Below, in pieces: positions 25,819-35,801 of a stretch of DNA of 64,000 nucleotides. Position numbers and translations under genes: made by a program. Location of the stretch: positions 992,001-1,056,000 of the forward strand of contig NZ_JBHTJH010000017.1 in the NCBI RefSeq assembly GCF_042675645.1, read 5' to 3'. This DNA is from Sungkyunkwania multivorans (GTDB lineage Bacteria > Bacteroidota > Bacteroidia > Flavobacteriales > Flavobacteriaceae). The stretch's first letter is position 1, and the number at the start of each line of letters is the position of its first letter. The notes under the pieces were generated by a model. The model was not told the DNA's origin and ran no database searches. It saw only the letters and a program-made list of their open reading frames with translations.

Positions 25819-28800
25819 ATGAAGCTTCAGCATTGCTATATCATTTTTATCACCTTTTTTTTGTCATCTGTAATCGCTAGATCCCAAAAAGAATCTAACA
25901 TAACCGGCATCATCAATAGGATACACCAGCTAGAAAATAAGAAAGACCCTAAATGCTATGCTACGGCAAATAGATTAGAGGATTTTATGTACGGAACACC
26001 CTTGAATGAGGAAGCCAGAAATTTAAAGTTAGAGATTCAGAAGGCCTTGATATCCTATCTTAAAGAAAGAGGTTCTCAACTTGCTAATAAACGTGGCGAA
26101 ACAAATATAACACTCAGTAGCCTCGCACCTGTAATCGACGAAATTTCGACCTTTGCGAAAGACAAGAATGGCGATTTTCTGTATCGATTCGGTGATGACC
26201 TCATCCGTATACGCAAATTGGATTTCGATCAGTATTCTTCCGTATCCTATGCCTATCGTTCCCTATTGTCTGTAGAGCAAGAGCTATTGCTTTTCTCTGA
26301 CCCGAATCTCTTACCATTCGATTCAGAAACCCTTGAGATCGTAAACGATTATGTAAACCTTGTTACGCTCGTTACCTTGAAATTAGCGGACGGCGCGGCT
26401 AGAAAAAACAATCATCCATCCATCACCAAACCACTGATCTCCAAGAGTTGGGTCGCGTTGCTTTCGTCCACGCCGAAGAAAGATTCAGGGCTGGTTTTAA
26501 AGACGCCTAAGAAGAAAGATCGCGATGCTCCAATAAAAACCGATCATACGGTTATCAAACAAGTGATCAAACAAAAGCTCGCGTCTTATGAGGCATACAA
26601 TCAGGTAGCATCGAGCGTCTTTTTGAGAAACGTTCAGGTCTATTTGGCACGTCAAAAGTGGCCGACAGCTGCCGAGGCTTCCAAAGACTTAAAAAATTAT
26701 TATCTTGAATCTTTGATACGATTCTCCAATGAGTTGATATACGTATCAGATAAAAAGGCCCGAGCTAATAAAGAGGTATTGATTCGGGTGGAGCATGTGC
26801 AGCAAGCACTTCCATTGTTTTTGCCCGAGGAAACAAATCAGTTCGAGGACGTCACCTTCTTTCCAAAGAACAAAGCAGAGAAGATGACCGTAGAGTCGTA
26901 TGATCTTGATGCTTTTAGGGATAGTGGCATTCATTGGCAAATACTCGACTATTCCATCGATGATATGCAAAATGAGGGTCTGCTAAGTTTAGACCCGAAT
27001 GCCGCCGAATTGGTCGTCGAGGGCATTGCGCAAATGGGCGTGTTGGTCCTTCGCTATGCAGGAGTGTTTTCTCACGAGAAAGACAAAGCGACTTTAGATA
27101 TTGAAGATGTCAATATGGCCTTTGCGAAAATTCAAAAGTTGATCGACGGTTACCATCAACTCAAATCTGAGAATGATACCGCCAAAATAAGCTCTTCGAC
27201 TTCCAAGGAAGAGGCTAAAGGAGGTTTTGAGGAAGTTGGCGAAACGCTAGGAATCGACTTTGAACATCGGTCGTCCGACTGGCTCAGTCGCCATATTCGA
27301 AGCTATACGACCTCCTATAGTGAAAAGAAGATAAAACTCGCTATTCCCCCCGCTTTTGGTGGGTCTGGTGTGGCGTGTGAAGATCTAAATGGCGATGGAT
27401 TCGTCGATCTGTTGTTATTGGGAGGCTTTGGCAATAAGTTATACCTAAATTCTAAAGAAGGCACATTCACCGACATTACTGAACAAGCCGGAATCAATCA
27501 TTGGGACGATCAACGTAAGTCGTTTGGTGAAGTACGTCAACCGATTATCGTGGATTTCAATAATGATGGTCTTCAAGACATCTTCATTTCCTATGTGAAT
27601 GATCAACATAGATTGTATAAGAATTTAGGTGATATGAAGTTTCAGGATGTTAGTGACCAAGCCAATTTGGGTGGGGAAAATATGGTAGCGGGTCCTGCGA
27701 CCGCCTTCGATCATGATAATGATGGCTTGCTGGATATCTTTATCGGTTACTTCGGAAACTATATCGACGGCACCCTGCCAACCATCAGAAGAGACAATCA
27801 AAATGGTATGCCCAATAAGCTTTTTAAGAACAAGGGAAACTTCGTATTTGAGGAGGTCTTCTTTACCGATGATGAAGGTTCCAATACTGGATGGACACAA
27901 GCTGTTGGACATGCCGATATCGATCAAGACGGGTTGCAAGATATCATTGTTGGCAATGACTTCGGGGTGAATAAATATTATCTGAACTCAAAGGAGGGTA
28001 TTTTCAGAGAGGTCAGCAAGGAGCTGGGAGCAGATAAGCCATCTTATACCATGAATGTGGGCATTACGGATTTAAATCGCGACCTATTTCCAGATTTTTA
28101 TATCTCCAACATCGTCGTGATGCAAAAGGACGAGAAGTATGTGAACCCGAATGCCGACACCAAGATGAAATTCGATCCGGAAAAAATGGCGACTATCCGA
28201 ACCGTGGAGGCCAATGATCTCTTCCTGTCGAAAGTGGATGGCAAGTCATTAAAAGGATATTCCTTGTCTACCGATGTCGGAAGAGGCTACTCGGCCACAG
28301 GATGGTCATGGGACGCCGACTTTTTTGACTATGACAACGATGGCGACGAGGATCTCTATGTGCTCAATGGAATGAACGACTTTAGTGTGTATTCTTCCGA
28401 AAATCCATTCTATTTTGAGCGTGAAGAACAATCAAGGTCGATAAGCTATGCAGAGAGCAACCGAGAGAAAAATGTCTTTTTCGTGAATGACGGTGGCCAA
28501 CTTATTAACAAGGCATCAGCCTTAGGTGTGGATATTCATAGCAATGCTCGAAGCGCGAGTTATTTTGATTATGACAACGATGGTGATCTGGATATCGTGA
28601 TCAACAACTATCATGACCGTGCTAACTTATTGGAGAATAAAAGTGAAGCAGGGAACAATTGGATCAAAATAAAGTTGATCGGAGATCCAGAAGTTAGGAT
28701 AAACAAAGATGCTATCGGATCCTCTTTAGTGCTTCAAAGCAAACACCATAAGAATATTTGGCGAGAGATTCACAGTACCACTGGATATCTTTCGGTACAT

Positions 28801-28947
28801 CCGAAGGAGCAGCATTTTGGATTGGGCAAAGACACCAAAGCAAATGTAGAGATTCGATGGAGCAACGGCGAAGTCCACAAGCTAAAAGGGTTAAAGGCGA
28901 ATACCGCCTATATAGTTGAATACCCCAATTTCCTGATAAAAAAGTAA
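25819..28947 (+). CDS. CRTAC1-type FG-GAP/UnbV_ASPIC secreted protein
   Basis: 1042 residues with signal peptide (LSSVIARSQ). The first 470 residues are helical and not recognised. From about 510 an FG-GAP/VCBS beta-propeller follows, with calcium-loop repeats DLNGDGFVDLL, DFNNDGLQDIF, DHDNDGLLDIF, DIDQDGLQDII, DYDNDGDEDLY and DYDNDGDLDIV. The C-terminal UnbV_ASPIC domain has AIGSSLVLQSK ... TTGYLSVHPKEQHFGLGKD ... VEIRWSNGEVHKLKG. This domain pair is the CRTAC1 architecture, often linked to surface carbohydrate or protein binding. The first half is unusual. Single gene. Confidence 0.85.
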   Translation: MKLQHCYIIFITFFLSSVIARSQKESNITGIINRIHQLENKKDPKCYATANRLEDFMYGTPLNEEARNLKLEIQKALISYLKERGSQLANKRGETNITLSSLAPVIDEISTFAKDKNGDFLYRFGDDLIRIRKLDFDQYSSVSYAYRSLLSVEQELLLFSDPNLLPFDSETLEIVNDYVNLVTLVTLKLADGAARKNNHPSITKPLISKSWVALLSSTPKKDSGLVLKTPKKKDRDAPIKTDHTVIKQVIKQKLASYEAYNQVASSVFLRNVQVYLARQKWPTAAEASKDLKNYYLESLIRFSNELIYVSDKKARANKEVLIRVEHVQQALPLFLPEETNQFEDVTFFPKNKAEKMTVESYDLDAFRDSGIHWQILDYSIDDMQNEGLLSLDPNAAELVVEGIAQMGVLVLRYAGVFSHEKDKATLDIEDVNMAFAKIQKLIDGYHQLKSENDTAKISSSTSKEEAKGGFEEVGETLGIDFEHRSSDWLSRHIRSYTTSYSEKKIKLAIPPAFGGSGVACEDLNGDGFVDLLLLGGFGNKLYLNSKEGTFTDITEQAGINHWDDQRKSFGEVRQPIIVDFNNDGLQDIFISYVNDQHRLYKNLGDMKFQDVSDQANLGGENMVAGPATAFDHDNDGLLDIFIGYFGNYIDGTLPTIRRDNQNGMPNKLFKNKGNFVFEEVFFTDDEGSNTGWTQAVGHADIDQDGLQDIIVGNDFGVNKYYLNSKEGIFREVSKELGADKPSYTMNVGITDLNRDLFPDFYISNIVVMQKDEKYVNPNADTKMKFDPEKMATIRTVEANDLFLSKVDGKSLKGYSLSTDVGRGYSATGWSWDADFFDYDNDGDEDLYVLNGMNDFSVYSSENPFYFEREEQSRSISYAESNREKNVFFVNDGGQLINKASALGVDIHSNARSASYFDYDNDGDLDIVINNYHDRANLLENKSEAGNNWIKIKLIGDPEVRINKDAIGSSLVLQSKHHKNIWREIHSTTGYLSVHPKEQHFGLGKDTKANVEIRWSNGEVHKLKGLKANTAYIVEYPNFLIKK

Positions 28948-28973
28948 AACTCCCAAGCATTCGCTTGGGAGTT
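28948..28973 (+). terminator. Hairpin after the CRTAC1-type gene
   Basis: AACTCCCAAGC, loop ATTC, GCTTGGGAGTT: 11-bp perfect stem right at the stop. The T run is poor, so termination may be partial. Confidence 0.65.
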
Positions 28974-29015
28974 AATAAATGTCATGCCTTTATTTAATAA
29001 AGCAAGATTTCCTTA

Positions 29016-32000
29016 CTAGTTCTGCTCACCTTTCCCAAGATTAGGTCTTAAACCGTTATTGATGTCAGAAAGTTGTGTTTGACCATTCATATCGAGGTCA
29101 GAGCTATTATAACCAGCCGTTCCCAGTAAGGGTCTTAGTGCAGCAATATCGGTGTTCTGTATTTGCCCATTATCGTCCGAATCTCCGACAATCATGCCAT
29201 AGGCTCCATTATCAAGCAGTTGTACTGCATTGGATCCGCCCAAAATATCATTGGTTGACGAGGACAGATCCGTTATAGCTGCAATGTCAGAAAGCTCATA
29301 GCTGTTAACTGAGGTCACAGAAAGGTGTAGGCGATGCGCCAGCATGATCTTGTAATAACCGTCAGCAACATTGAATTGGACTGGCGAAACACCATCTTCG
29401 GCGACAACATCGCCATCGCGTTGTAAAAGGGCCGATTTTCCATCGATTAAAATGCTGTGGTCTGCGCCATCCCTAAGTTCTATCCACACCCAATCAACAA
29501 TGGCATCATCGCCATTCATGGTAAACACGGAGGCGTTGCAGCTCAGGGCATCTGAATAGGGACTCAATGTGGGAATGATTCCTGCTGTTCTAAGATCATC
29601 TCTCATCAGGTGCTCTTCTCCCGTATTTGGAGTGAACATCGCCCCTTGGAGAAATATCTTGGGGGCTATTGACACGGTATTGATTTCGAAACTATACTGA
29701 CCAGTGATCCTGTTGAAAAAGATGTCATACGTATCGGCAACGACCGGAATATCCATTCCATTTTGGACTCCCGTTCCAGTTGGAAAATCTGCACTTCCCC
29801 AGTTTACAAGCCAATCATAATTTTCACGGAACTTTACCAAGCCATTGGTGAGTGTTTGATTACGTAATTCATAGTGAACTCCATCATTCGTATTCATGAT
29901 GATGTCTGTAGGAATATTGGGGTCTACCGGATGTACCCAACCGTTAGCTGCGGATCCGATAAGTCCAATCGTAGGGGTCTCGGAAGCTGGTGTGAAACTA
30001 TAGGTGTTATTATAAAGGTCAATGATCACATCATAGAAACCTTCAGATACTGGGATGTTCTCATTGGAGAAGGTTCCTGATGGAAAGGTAGTTCCTCCCC
30101 AGTTGGGCTGTGACCAATCATAATTGGTCCTAAATTTTACTTCTCCATCAGAGAAATACTGTCCAAACAATCCAAATTGGCCTTCGCCGATCAAAGACAT
30201 TTCAATGTCAGGGCGTTCATTTGAGGGAGAGGGCCAACCGTTTAGTGCGGTTCCAACCACACTGATTATGGAGTCTCCAGTATCGAATACCGAGATTCCA
30301 AAGGTGCCTTCGGGAGTATCCAACCATTTACTTACCTGGATGTAATAGGTGGCATCTGGAGTCACGGCAACATTTTGTAATACAGCCATTCTTTCATTTG
30401 TGATTCCCCCATCCTGATTACATGCTACAGCAGGCAAAAGGGTGCTCAGTTCTATACAATTGCTGGGGGCCTCATAAATAGCAATTTCAGAGTCAGTTAG
30501 CGTACCTCCTACGTCTGTAGAGATGGACACTTGCCCACTAACAGGCGCCACAAAGGAAAACCAGACCGTTGAGCTAGGGCCACCTTCAAAACAGAGGGTG
30601 TCGGGTTCATCATTCTGTACGCTATATCCTACATTGGAATATTCCCCGGGAATGGGAGAAGAAGAAACTCCTGGAGGCGATACATCAAGAGGGATTGCGT
30701 TGCAAAGAAAGTCTCCAGGGAGTAAAGCAATGGTCGTAAAGGACACCGGACCAATCCAATTGCTTTCCAAACTTGCTTCACAATTTGTTTGAACATATAC
30801 ATCGTAACTGGTGGATGCTAAAAGATTGGATGCGTAAAGGATATTGTCAGGATGATCTGATACAAGCGTACCAGTTCCTTGGATAAAACCACTCACGCCA
30901 TATTCGATATTGTAAGACTCAGCCAGGTCTGGTGCCAACCAGCTGAACTTGGCAGCATCTGAGGAGATATTGCTTATTTCTAAACGTCCCGGATCGTAGC
31001 AATTATCAAAAGAGGAATGATATCTTTCCAAGCAAAAGTGTGCATCTTGGTTTTGCCCTTCATCAATATAGATCTGAAAAATAAGCTCATCGCCGACGTT
31101 CCAACCGTTCAAGATGGAGTCGGTGCTTGTTGTATCTGAACAGGCGATCTCAGTTCCCTGCCAATCACGAATCACTATATTAGAATCTGTACTTACCCAG
31201 AGCAACTCTGGTGAAGTGGCAAACCATTTATAGTAAACATCTCTTCCAATAGTGCTATTACAACTACTATTAAGCCCACTATCTGTAGCCCCATTGGTCG
31301 TAAAGCTGACCGACTGTTCTTGGCAAAGCTGATCTCCAGTAGGAGTTAAATTGATGGCGCCCGCCAACTCATCGTTTTCAGGAGGACATATAAAACCAAT
31401 TGTACCCAAATCAATGGCACAGGACACGCTAATGCCATGATTCACTATAACTGAGTGTGATGAACCATTTACGTAAGGCCCAATAAGATTGCTTCCTAAT
31501 GATAGCGGATAGGAATTGATTCCGTCAAAGGCCGTTGGCGTCCCATTTCCGAGATCACTTAGATTTAAATCGATATAGTATGCATTGTTATTGCAATCTG
31601 GTTGAATGGATTGCGTTAGCACTGGTGGGTCACAGGCTCCTGAAAGTACATTCAAGTCAAAATCAAAGCTAACTCCGTAATCACCACTAAAGCAAGAATC
31701 GAAGCCTACATTTTCCGGAGAGGTCACAATACGCATCCTGTAGAGCCCAGCGGGAGTATTTGCGGGAAGAGAAAAAACGGCGTCATATATTTCTTGGGAA
31801 CTTGCGACACTTCCAGAGGTTGACCCGAAGAATAACTTCTCGTCGTTCTCGAATTGAAAATTATGGTTCAGGTCCACCCAAATATGATTCTCAATGACCC
31901 ATCCCGGACCTGCTTCATGAGTAATACTTACGGTAGTTTGGCCATCTGCATAGATGGATGCTTGATTTCCCGTATAGTCTCCGTAGGTGGAAGCGGAATG

Positions 32001-32921
32001 AGGATAACTAGCTTCTCCAATCGTCACATTTGATACGCCATTACCAATTATTTCGGTGGCTCCAGTGGCACAATATTCTAAATCATAGGAGCCATTATAG
32101 CTCCAGATTCCTTTACCGCCATTGTCACATACAGAACGAACATAGAAATCATAGCTAATGCCAGGAATAAGATTGTCGGCGACATAGGGAAAACTGGTGA
32201 CGATGGTTCCTGAAGTCGGGGTTGGGCCACCACTTTCCTGAACGACGACTTCCCAAGAGCTGGCCGTTGATGTATCCAATGATAGCTCTGCGGCATAAGG
32301 AGAGATGAAGTCGACCTCAAAATTAGGAGTTGTGCAAGGCGAGATTCCATCAAAAACAATATTGGGAGTATATACTGTTACATTACCTCCTGCGGTCAAA
32401 TTAGGGACATCGATTGGAGAGGAAGCATCAGAAATACTCCTGCTTCTATATCGATAGTCATCGAATGTAAAAAAAGTATCAAACACATCACCATTTCCAA
32501 ACGATGTTTCTTCTACTGCCACAACCAAATTACCACCACCATTATAGTAGAAAGGGGTGTCTAATTGAACTGTGATCAAACCGCCATTAATAACGAGCGT
32601 TCCCGATGTGAGTACTTTGGTAAGTTCGGATTGTGGGATCCATGCGCCAAATTCCTCAACCTCGGTCTCTCCGAGATAGATGTCAACAACGTTACTGTTG
32701 TATAGCTGACTACTACCGCTATAAAACCAAGTTAATCCAGTGATCATGCCAGAGCTGCCAACCTCAGAGGCATAATAGATGCTCTGCCCATATGAATACT
32801 GCTCTTTAGGAACAAAAGGGATATCGTCTCGACTTATCAGGCCATTCCCAACTCCGACTTGGGCAATGGACACAGAATTTAAGATCAGACAAAAAATCGC
32901 TAACGTAATTTTTTTCATCAT
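29016..32921 (-). CDS. Large modular secreted protein (GEVED, FN3, SusE/F-like, dockerin-like)
   Basis: 1301 residues with signal peptide (LNSVSIAQ). Visible in order: an N-terminal beta domain (to about 195); a fibronectin III-like module (TTPNFEVDFISPYAAELSLD...YDFYVRSVCD); a GEVED domain (about 285-430; IWVDLNHNFQFENDEKLFF, PAGLYRMRIV); beta modules; another FN3 (ISSDAAKFSWLAPDLAESYN); and a CUB/PPC-like segment. Two SusE/SusF-like repeats follow (VKFRTNYDWSQPNWGG and VKFRENYDWLVNWGSADFP). The C-terminus has a dockerin-like pair (GDSDDNGQIQNTDIAALRP and SDLDMNGQTQLSDINNGLRP). No typical T9SS domain is seen. Probably adhesion or glycan binding. Confidence 0.8.
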   Translation of the reverse strand: MMKKITLAIFCLILNSVSIAQVGVGNGLISRDDIPFVPKEQYSYGQSIYYASEVGSSGMITGLTWFYSGSSQLYNSNVVDIYLGETEVEEFGAWIPQSELTKVLTSGTLVINGGLITVQLDTPFYYNGGGNLVVAVEETSFGNGDVFDTFFTFDDYRYRSRSISDASSPIDVPNLTAGGNVTVYTPNIVFDGISPCTTPNFEVDFISPYAAELSLDTSTASSWEVVVQESGGPTPTSGTIVTSFPYVADNLIPGISYDFYVRSVCDNGGKGIWSYNGSYDLEYCATGATEIIGNGVSNVTIGEASYPHSASTYGDYTGNQASIYADGQTTVSITHEAGPGWVIENHIWVDLNHNFQFENDEKLFFGSTSGSVASSQEIYDAVFSLPANTPAGLYRMRIVTSPENVGFDSCFSGDYGVSFDFDLNVLSGACDPPVLTQSIQPDCNNNAYYIDLNLSDLGNGTPTAFDGINSYPLSLGSNLIGPYVNGSSHSVIVNHGISVSCAIDLGTIGFICPPENDELAGAINLTPTGDQLCQEQSVSFTTNGATDSGLNSSCNSTIGRDVYYKWFATSPELLWVSTDSNIVIRDWQGTEIACSDTTSTDSILNGWNVGDELIFQIYIDEGQNQDAHFCLERYHSSFDNCYDPGRLEISNISSDAAKFSWLAPDLAESYNIEYGVSGFIQGTGTLVSDHPDNILYASNLLASTSYDVYVQTNCEASLESNWIGPVSFTTIALLPGDFLCNAIPLDVSPPGVSSSPIPGEYSNVGYSVQNDEPDTLCFEGGPSSTVWFSFVAPVSGQVSISTDVGGTLTDSEIAIYEAPSNCIELSTLLPAVACNQDGGITNERMAVLQNVAVTPDATYYIQVSKWLDTPEGTFGISVFDTGDSIISVVGTALNGWPSPSNERPDIEMSLIGEGQFGLFGQYFSDGEVKFRTNYDWSQPNWGGTTFPSGTFSNENIPVSEGFYDVIIDLYNNTYSFTPASETPTIGLIGSAANGWVHPVDPNIPTDIIMNTNDGVHYELRNQTLTNGLVKFRENYDWLVNWGSADFPTGTGVQNGMDIPVVADTYDIFFNRITGQYSFEINTVSIAPKIFLQGAMFTPNTGEEHLMRDDLRTAGIIPTLSPYSDALSCNASVFTMNGDDAIVDWVWIELRDGADHSILIDGKSALLQRDGDVVAEDGVSPVQFNVADGYYKIMLAHRLHLSVTSVNSYELSDIAAITDLSSSTNDILGGSNAVQLLDNGAYGMIVGDSDDNGQIQNTDIAALRPLLGTAGYNSSDLDMNGQTQLSDINNGLRPNLGKGEQN

Positions 32922-33105
32922 TTCGCTTTAAAAGGTTTTTAAAAAAATATGGGAATTGGCTAAGTCGGGCAAAGCTAGCGAATGAGCTCATATAATCCTA
33001 TTGGTTTTTTGTGAGCGTAACGAATTCTTTACGAACGTCTTTAAGTGTAAGTTTTATCTTGTTAAAAGAATCGTTTTAGAATTATAACCAATAGAATAAA
33101 AAGGC

Positions 33106-35139
33106 TTAAGGTGCTATTATAAAACCTCCATTTTCTGCTGTATAGTGAAACGGAACTTTGTGGAGTCGGCATGTGTTTTTCCAACGAGCAGCAAAACTTC
33201 GATAGTTACTTCCATCAGCGATGATCACTTTTGGCTGAAGTATCTTTATCAAACGCTCTAAGTTGATCTTTGGCGATTCTATAAGGAGTACCATGTCGGG
33301 ATGGAGGCCTTCTATCTCATAGACACCCGCTCTATCAACAATGAGAAGGGTCTTGTTTTTATGAACGTACACATTTTTAAGGGTGTCGGTTTGAATCATA
33401 CTTGCGGTGCTGGCAACTGCATGCTCGATGATAGTTTTGTCCGTCGCCTGTTGCAAACTGTCCAAGGTACTCCACGCCACGAGCCTTTGGGCTTTTTGCC
33501 CAATGATAATGGTTCCGCGACTCTTATGAAGAATCATCAATTCATGCTTACCATGTACTTCAAACTTTTCATAGATGATCACCCCTTGAAACAATAAGAT
33601 ACTAATCAGAACAAAAGCGAACCTTTTTACATGATATCTCTTGAGCAATGCGAGAAAAGAAAAGATGAGCAAATAGCTTATGATCAGCTTTGGCAGCGAA
33701 AATGAAATATCCTTGAACACAAAGGCCTCCTGCTGCGCAACCCATGCGATGAATTGATTCATCGAACCGATGATCAGTCCGTAGATATTCGCCACAAATA
33801 GTGGTAACACATTAAGGAGTGCTAGCAGAATCACTAGAATTCCCAATCCTATGATCATTCCCAACAGTGGAATGATCACAAGGTTGGTGATGAAAAATAA
33901 ACCTGGAAACTGATGAAAATAGAAAAGGCCGATCGGTAATACGCCGAGTTGTGCTGCGCAGCTAATGGTAAAGGTGTTCCATACCCATCTCAAACCCTTT
34001 GGAAAGACCAACAATTTGTTAAAGACGGGATTGAACCAGACGATCGCGAGCACGGCCGCATAACTCATTTGAAAACCAACTTCGAACAGGTAGTTAGGAT
34101 TGGTCAACAATAGTACAAACATAGAAGCGGCTACGACATTGGTCGTATTGGTAAGTCGGTTAGAGTTCAATGCTACGGTGAGCAAGGAAAACATCGTGGC
34201 CGCTCTAACAACCGAGGGAGAAAGGCCAGCGATAACGGCAAAGGACCATACCGCAAGGACAATGAATAAGGTCTGAATTTTGCGACCATTCTTAAAATAG
34301 GTCAAGGGCGTCAAAAGCAAATAGAGAATGCCTATGACGATGGCCACATGAAGCCCAGAAACAGCCAAAATATGAATAGCGCCTGCATCCACATAGTTGC
34401 CATAGGTCTCTTTGGAGATATCTTGACGTTGTCCTAGCAGTAATGCATTGATGATACTCAAGGCATCAGGGTCGACGTCGTGGGCATTCAAGGAATTCAT
34501 AATACGATTCCTCAATCTGAATGATAGGCCAAAAATTGTTGAAGGCTTTTTTTGAACCGATGCGATTTGATTTGGCGCTAAGGTCACCTGATGGTAGATA
34601 TACCTTCGTTTTAAATATGTTCTATAATCAAACTGATGTGGATTCAAGGGACCGCCAATGGGGACCAATGTTGCCTTGGTCGTAATTACCTCGTCAACAA
34701 GAAGGGGTTTGTAGGTGCTATCCCTGCTCACATTCAAGATGACCTTACCATGGACCTTATGATCGTTTAACTTTTGTAGTTTCAGAACATATCGCTGCTG
34801 AAAGGCATTTGGCTTCAACACTTCTCGGACCTTTGCGGTGAATACGACTTCATTGCTTTCATCGATCAAATGCGAATAATGATGCTGATCGTTCTTTGCC
34901 TCGTGTACATATACTGTGAGCGAACCGATGATGATGGTGATACCGATCACTACCATGTCGAAGAGCCAGAATGGCCGATACGAATTTCGTGAGCGAATAA
35001 ATAGAAATAACAATGCTGCAAAGAGTATTGAAAGGCCTAGAAGGAGACGGCCAAATGGAATACTAAAGTGGCTGCCCAAAAGGATACCAACAATTAGAGA
35101 AAGGGTTAGTTTGATGATGGTGAAATTCAATAATTTCAT
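33106..35139 (-). CDS. comEC: ComEC/Rec2-family DNA uptake channel
   Basis: 677 residues. N-terminal helices and a soluble DUF4131-like OB segment (about 60-180) precede the Competence domain (about 225-500), with its typical VDAGAIHILAVSGLHVAIVIG. At least eight further helices follow. The C-terminal 150 residues sit where other ComEC proteins carry a metallo-beta-lactamase domain, but the HxHxDH zinc motif is absent. It would carry single-stranded DNA across the inner membrane. It lies 38 bases after the NlpC/P60 gene. Confidence 0.9.
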   Translation of the reverse strand: MKLLNFTIIKLTLSLIVGILLGSHFSIPFGRLLLGLSILFAALLFLFIRSRNSYRPFWLFDMVVIGITIIIGSLTVYVHEAKNDQHHYSHLIDESNEVVFTAKVREVLKPNAFQQRYVLKLQKLNDHKVHGKVILNVSRDSTYKPLLVDEVITTKATLVPIGGPLNPHQFDYRTYLKRRYIYHQVTLAPNQIASVQKKPSTIFGLSFRLRNRIMNSLNAHDVDPDALSIINALLLGQRQDISKETYGNYVDAGAIHILAVSGLHVAIVIGILYLLLTPLTYFKNGRKIQTLFIVLAVWSFAVIAGLSPSVVRAATMFSLLTVALNSNRLTNTTNVVAASMFVLLLTNPNYLFEVGFQMSYAAVLAIVWFNPVFNKLLVFPKGLRWVWNTFTISCAAQLGVLPIGLFYFHQFPGLFFITNLVIIPLLGMIIGLGILVILLALLNVLPLFVANIYGLIIGSMNQFIAWVAQQEAFVFKDISFSLPKLIISYLLIFSFLALLKRYHVKRFAFVLISILLFQGVIIYEKFEVHGKHELMILHKSRGTIIIGQKAQRLVAWSTLDSLQQATDKTIIEHAVASTASMIQTDTLKNVYVHKNKTLLIVDRAGVYEIEGLHPDMVLLIESPKINLERLIKILQPKVIIADGSNYRSFAARWKNTCRLHKVPFHYTAENGGFIIAP

Positions 35140-35177
35140 ACTGTAAATTACTGAATTTCATCGAAATAAGTAAGCGA

Positions 35178-35690
35178 TTATAGCACTCTTCTCGCTTCGG
35201 CAAAGGCATTTTTCCAATAGCGTTCTTCCAGAGAGGAAACGATCACTCCTCTAGAGCTGGAAGAATGGATAAATTTTATCCCTTTTCGAGTTTCTACGAC
35301 CAGCCCAACATGATTGATACGCTTATGATTTTTATTGGTCTTAAAGAAAAGAAGGTCTCCTTTTTGCACTGTACCCAAGGTAATTTTCTTTCCTTGCTTG
35401 GCTTGCTCTCTAGACACTCTTGGAAGCAAAATATTATGTTTTCTGAAAGAAGTATACATCAATCCAGAACAATCCATGCCACTATGGCTGATGCCTGCAT
35501 ATTTGTAAGGAGTACCTTCATAGCTCAAGGCCGTGATCACGATACTTTCGATCGTTTTCCCAGTGCTTTTTACGGTGGAAGTCCTTACGGTCTTTTTATT
35601 GCTTGTTTTGGAAGAAGTAGCAACGCTCTTGCTAGAGCTGCACGAGGCCAAGGCAGCAATCGAAAAAAGTAGGATAAAAGATTGTCTCAT
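35178..35690 (-). CDS. NlpC/P60 (C40) peptidoglycan endopeptidase lipoprotein
   Basis: 170 residues. Lipobox ALASCSSS at about residues 13-20 marks a lipoprotein. The NlpC/P60 domain spans about 50-168. The catalytic Cys is in GMDCSGLMYTSF, the His in INHVGLVVE, and the third polar residue probably in KFIHSSSS. It should cut gamma-D-glutamyl-diaminopimelate or similar cross-peptides. It lies between lpxB (111 bases upstream) and comEC. Confidence 0.93.
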   Translation of the reverse strand: MRQSFILLFSIAALASCSSSKSVATSSKTSNKKTVRTSTVKSTGKTIESIVITALSYEGTPYKYAGISHSGMDCSGLMYTSFRKHNILLPRVSREQAKQGKKITLGTVQKGDLLFFKTNKNHKRINHVGLVVETRKGIKFIHSSSSRGVIVSSLEERYWKNAFAEARRVL

Positions 35691-35801
35691 GAGGCATTAT
35701 TTTCAGGCAATTTAAAGATTTTTTTGAAATTGCTACTTCAAGGAACATCTTTCACCAGTAAAATACGATGTTCCGCATCCTTATTTTTGAATTAAAAAGA
35801 A

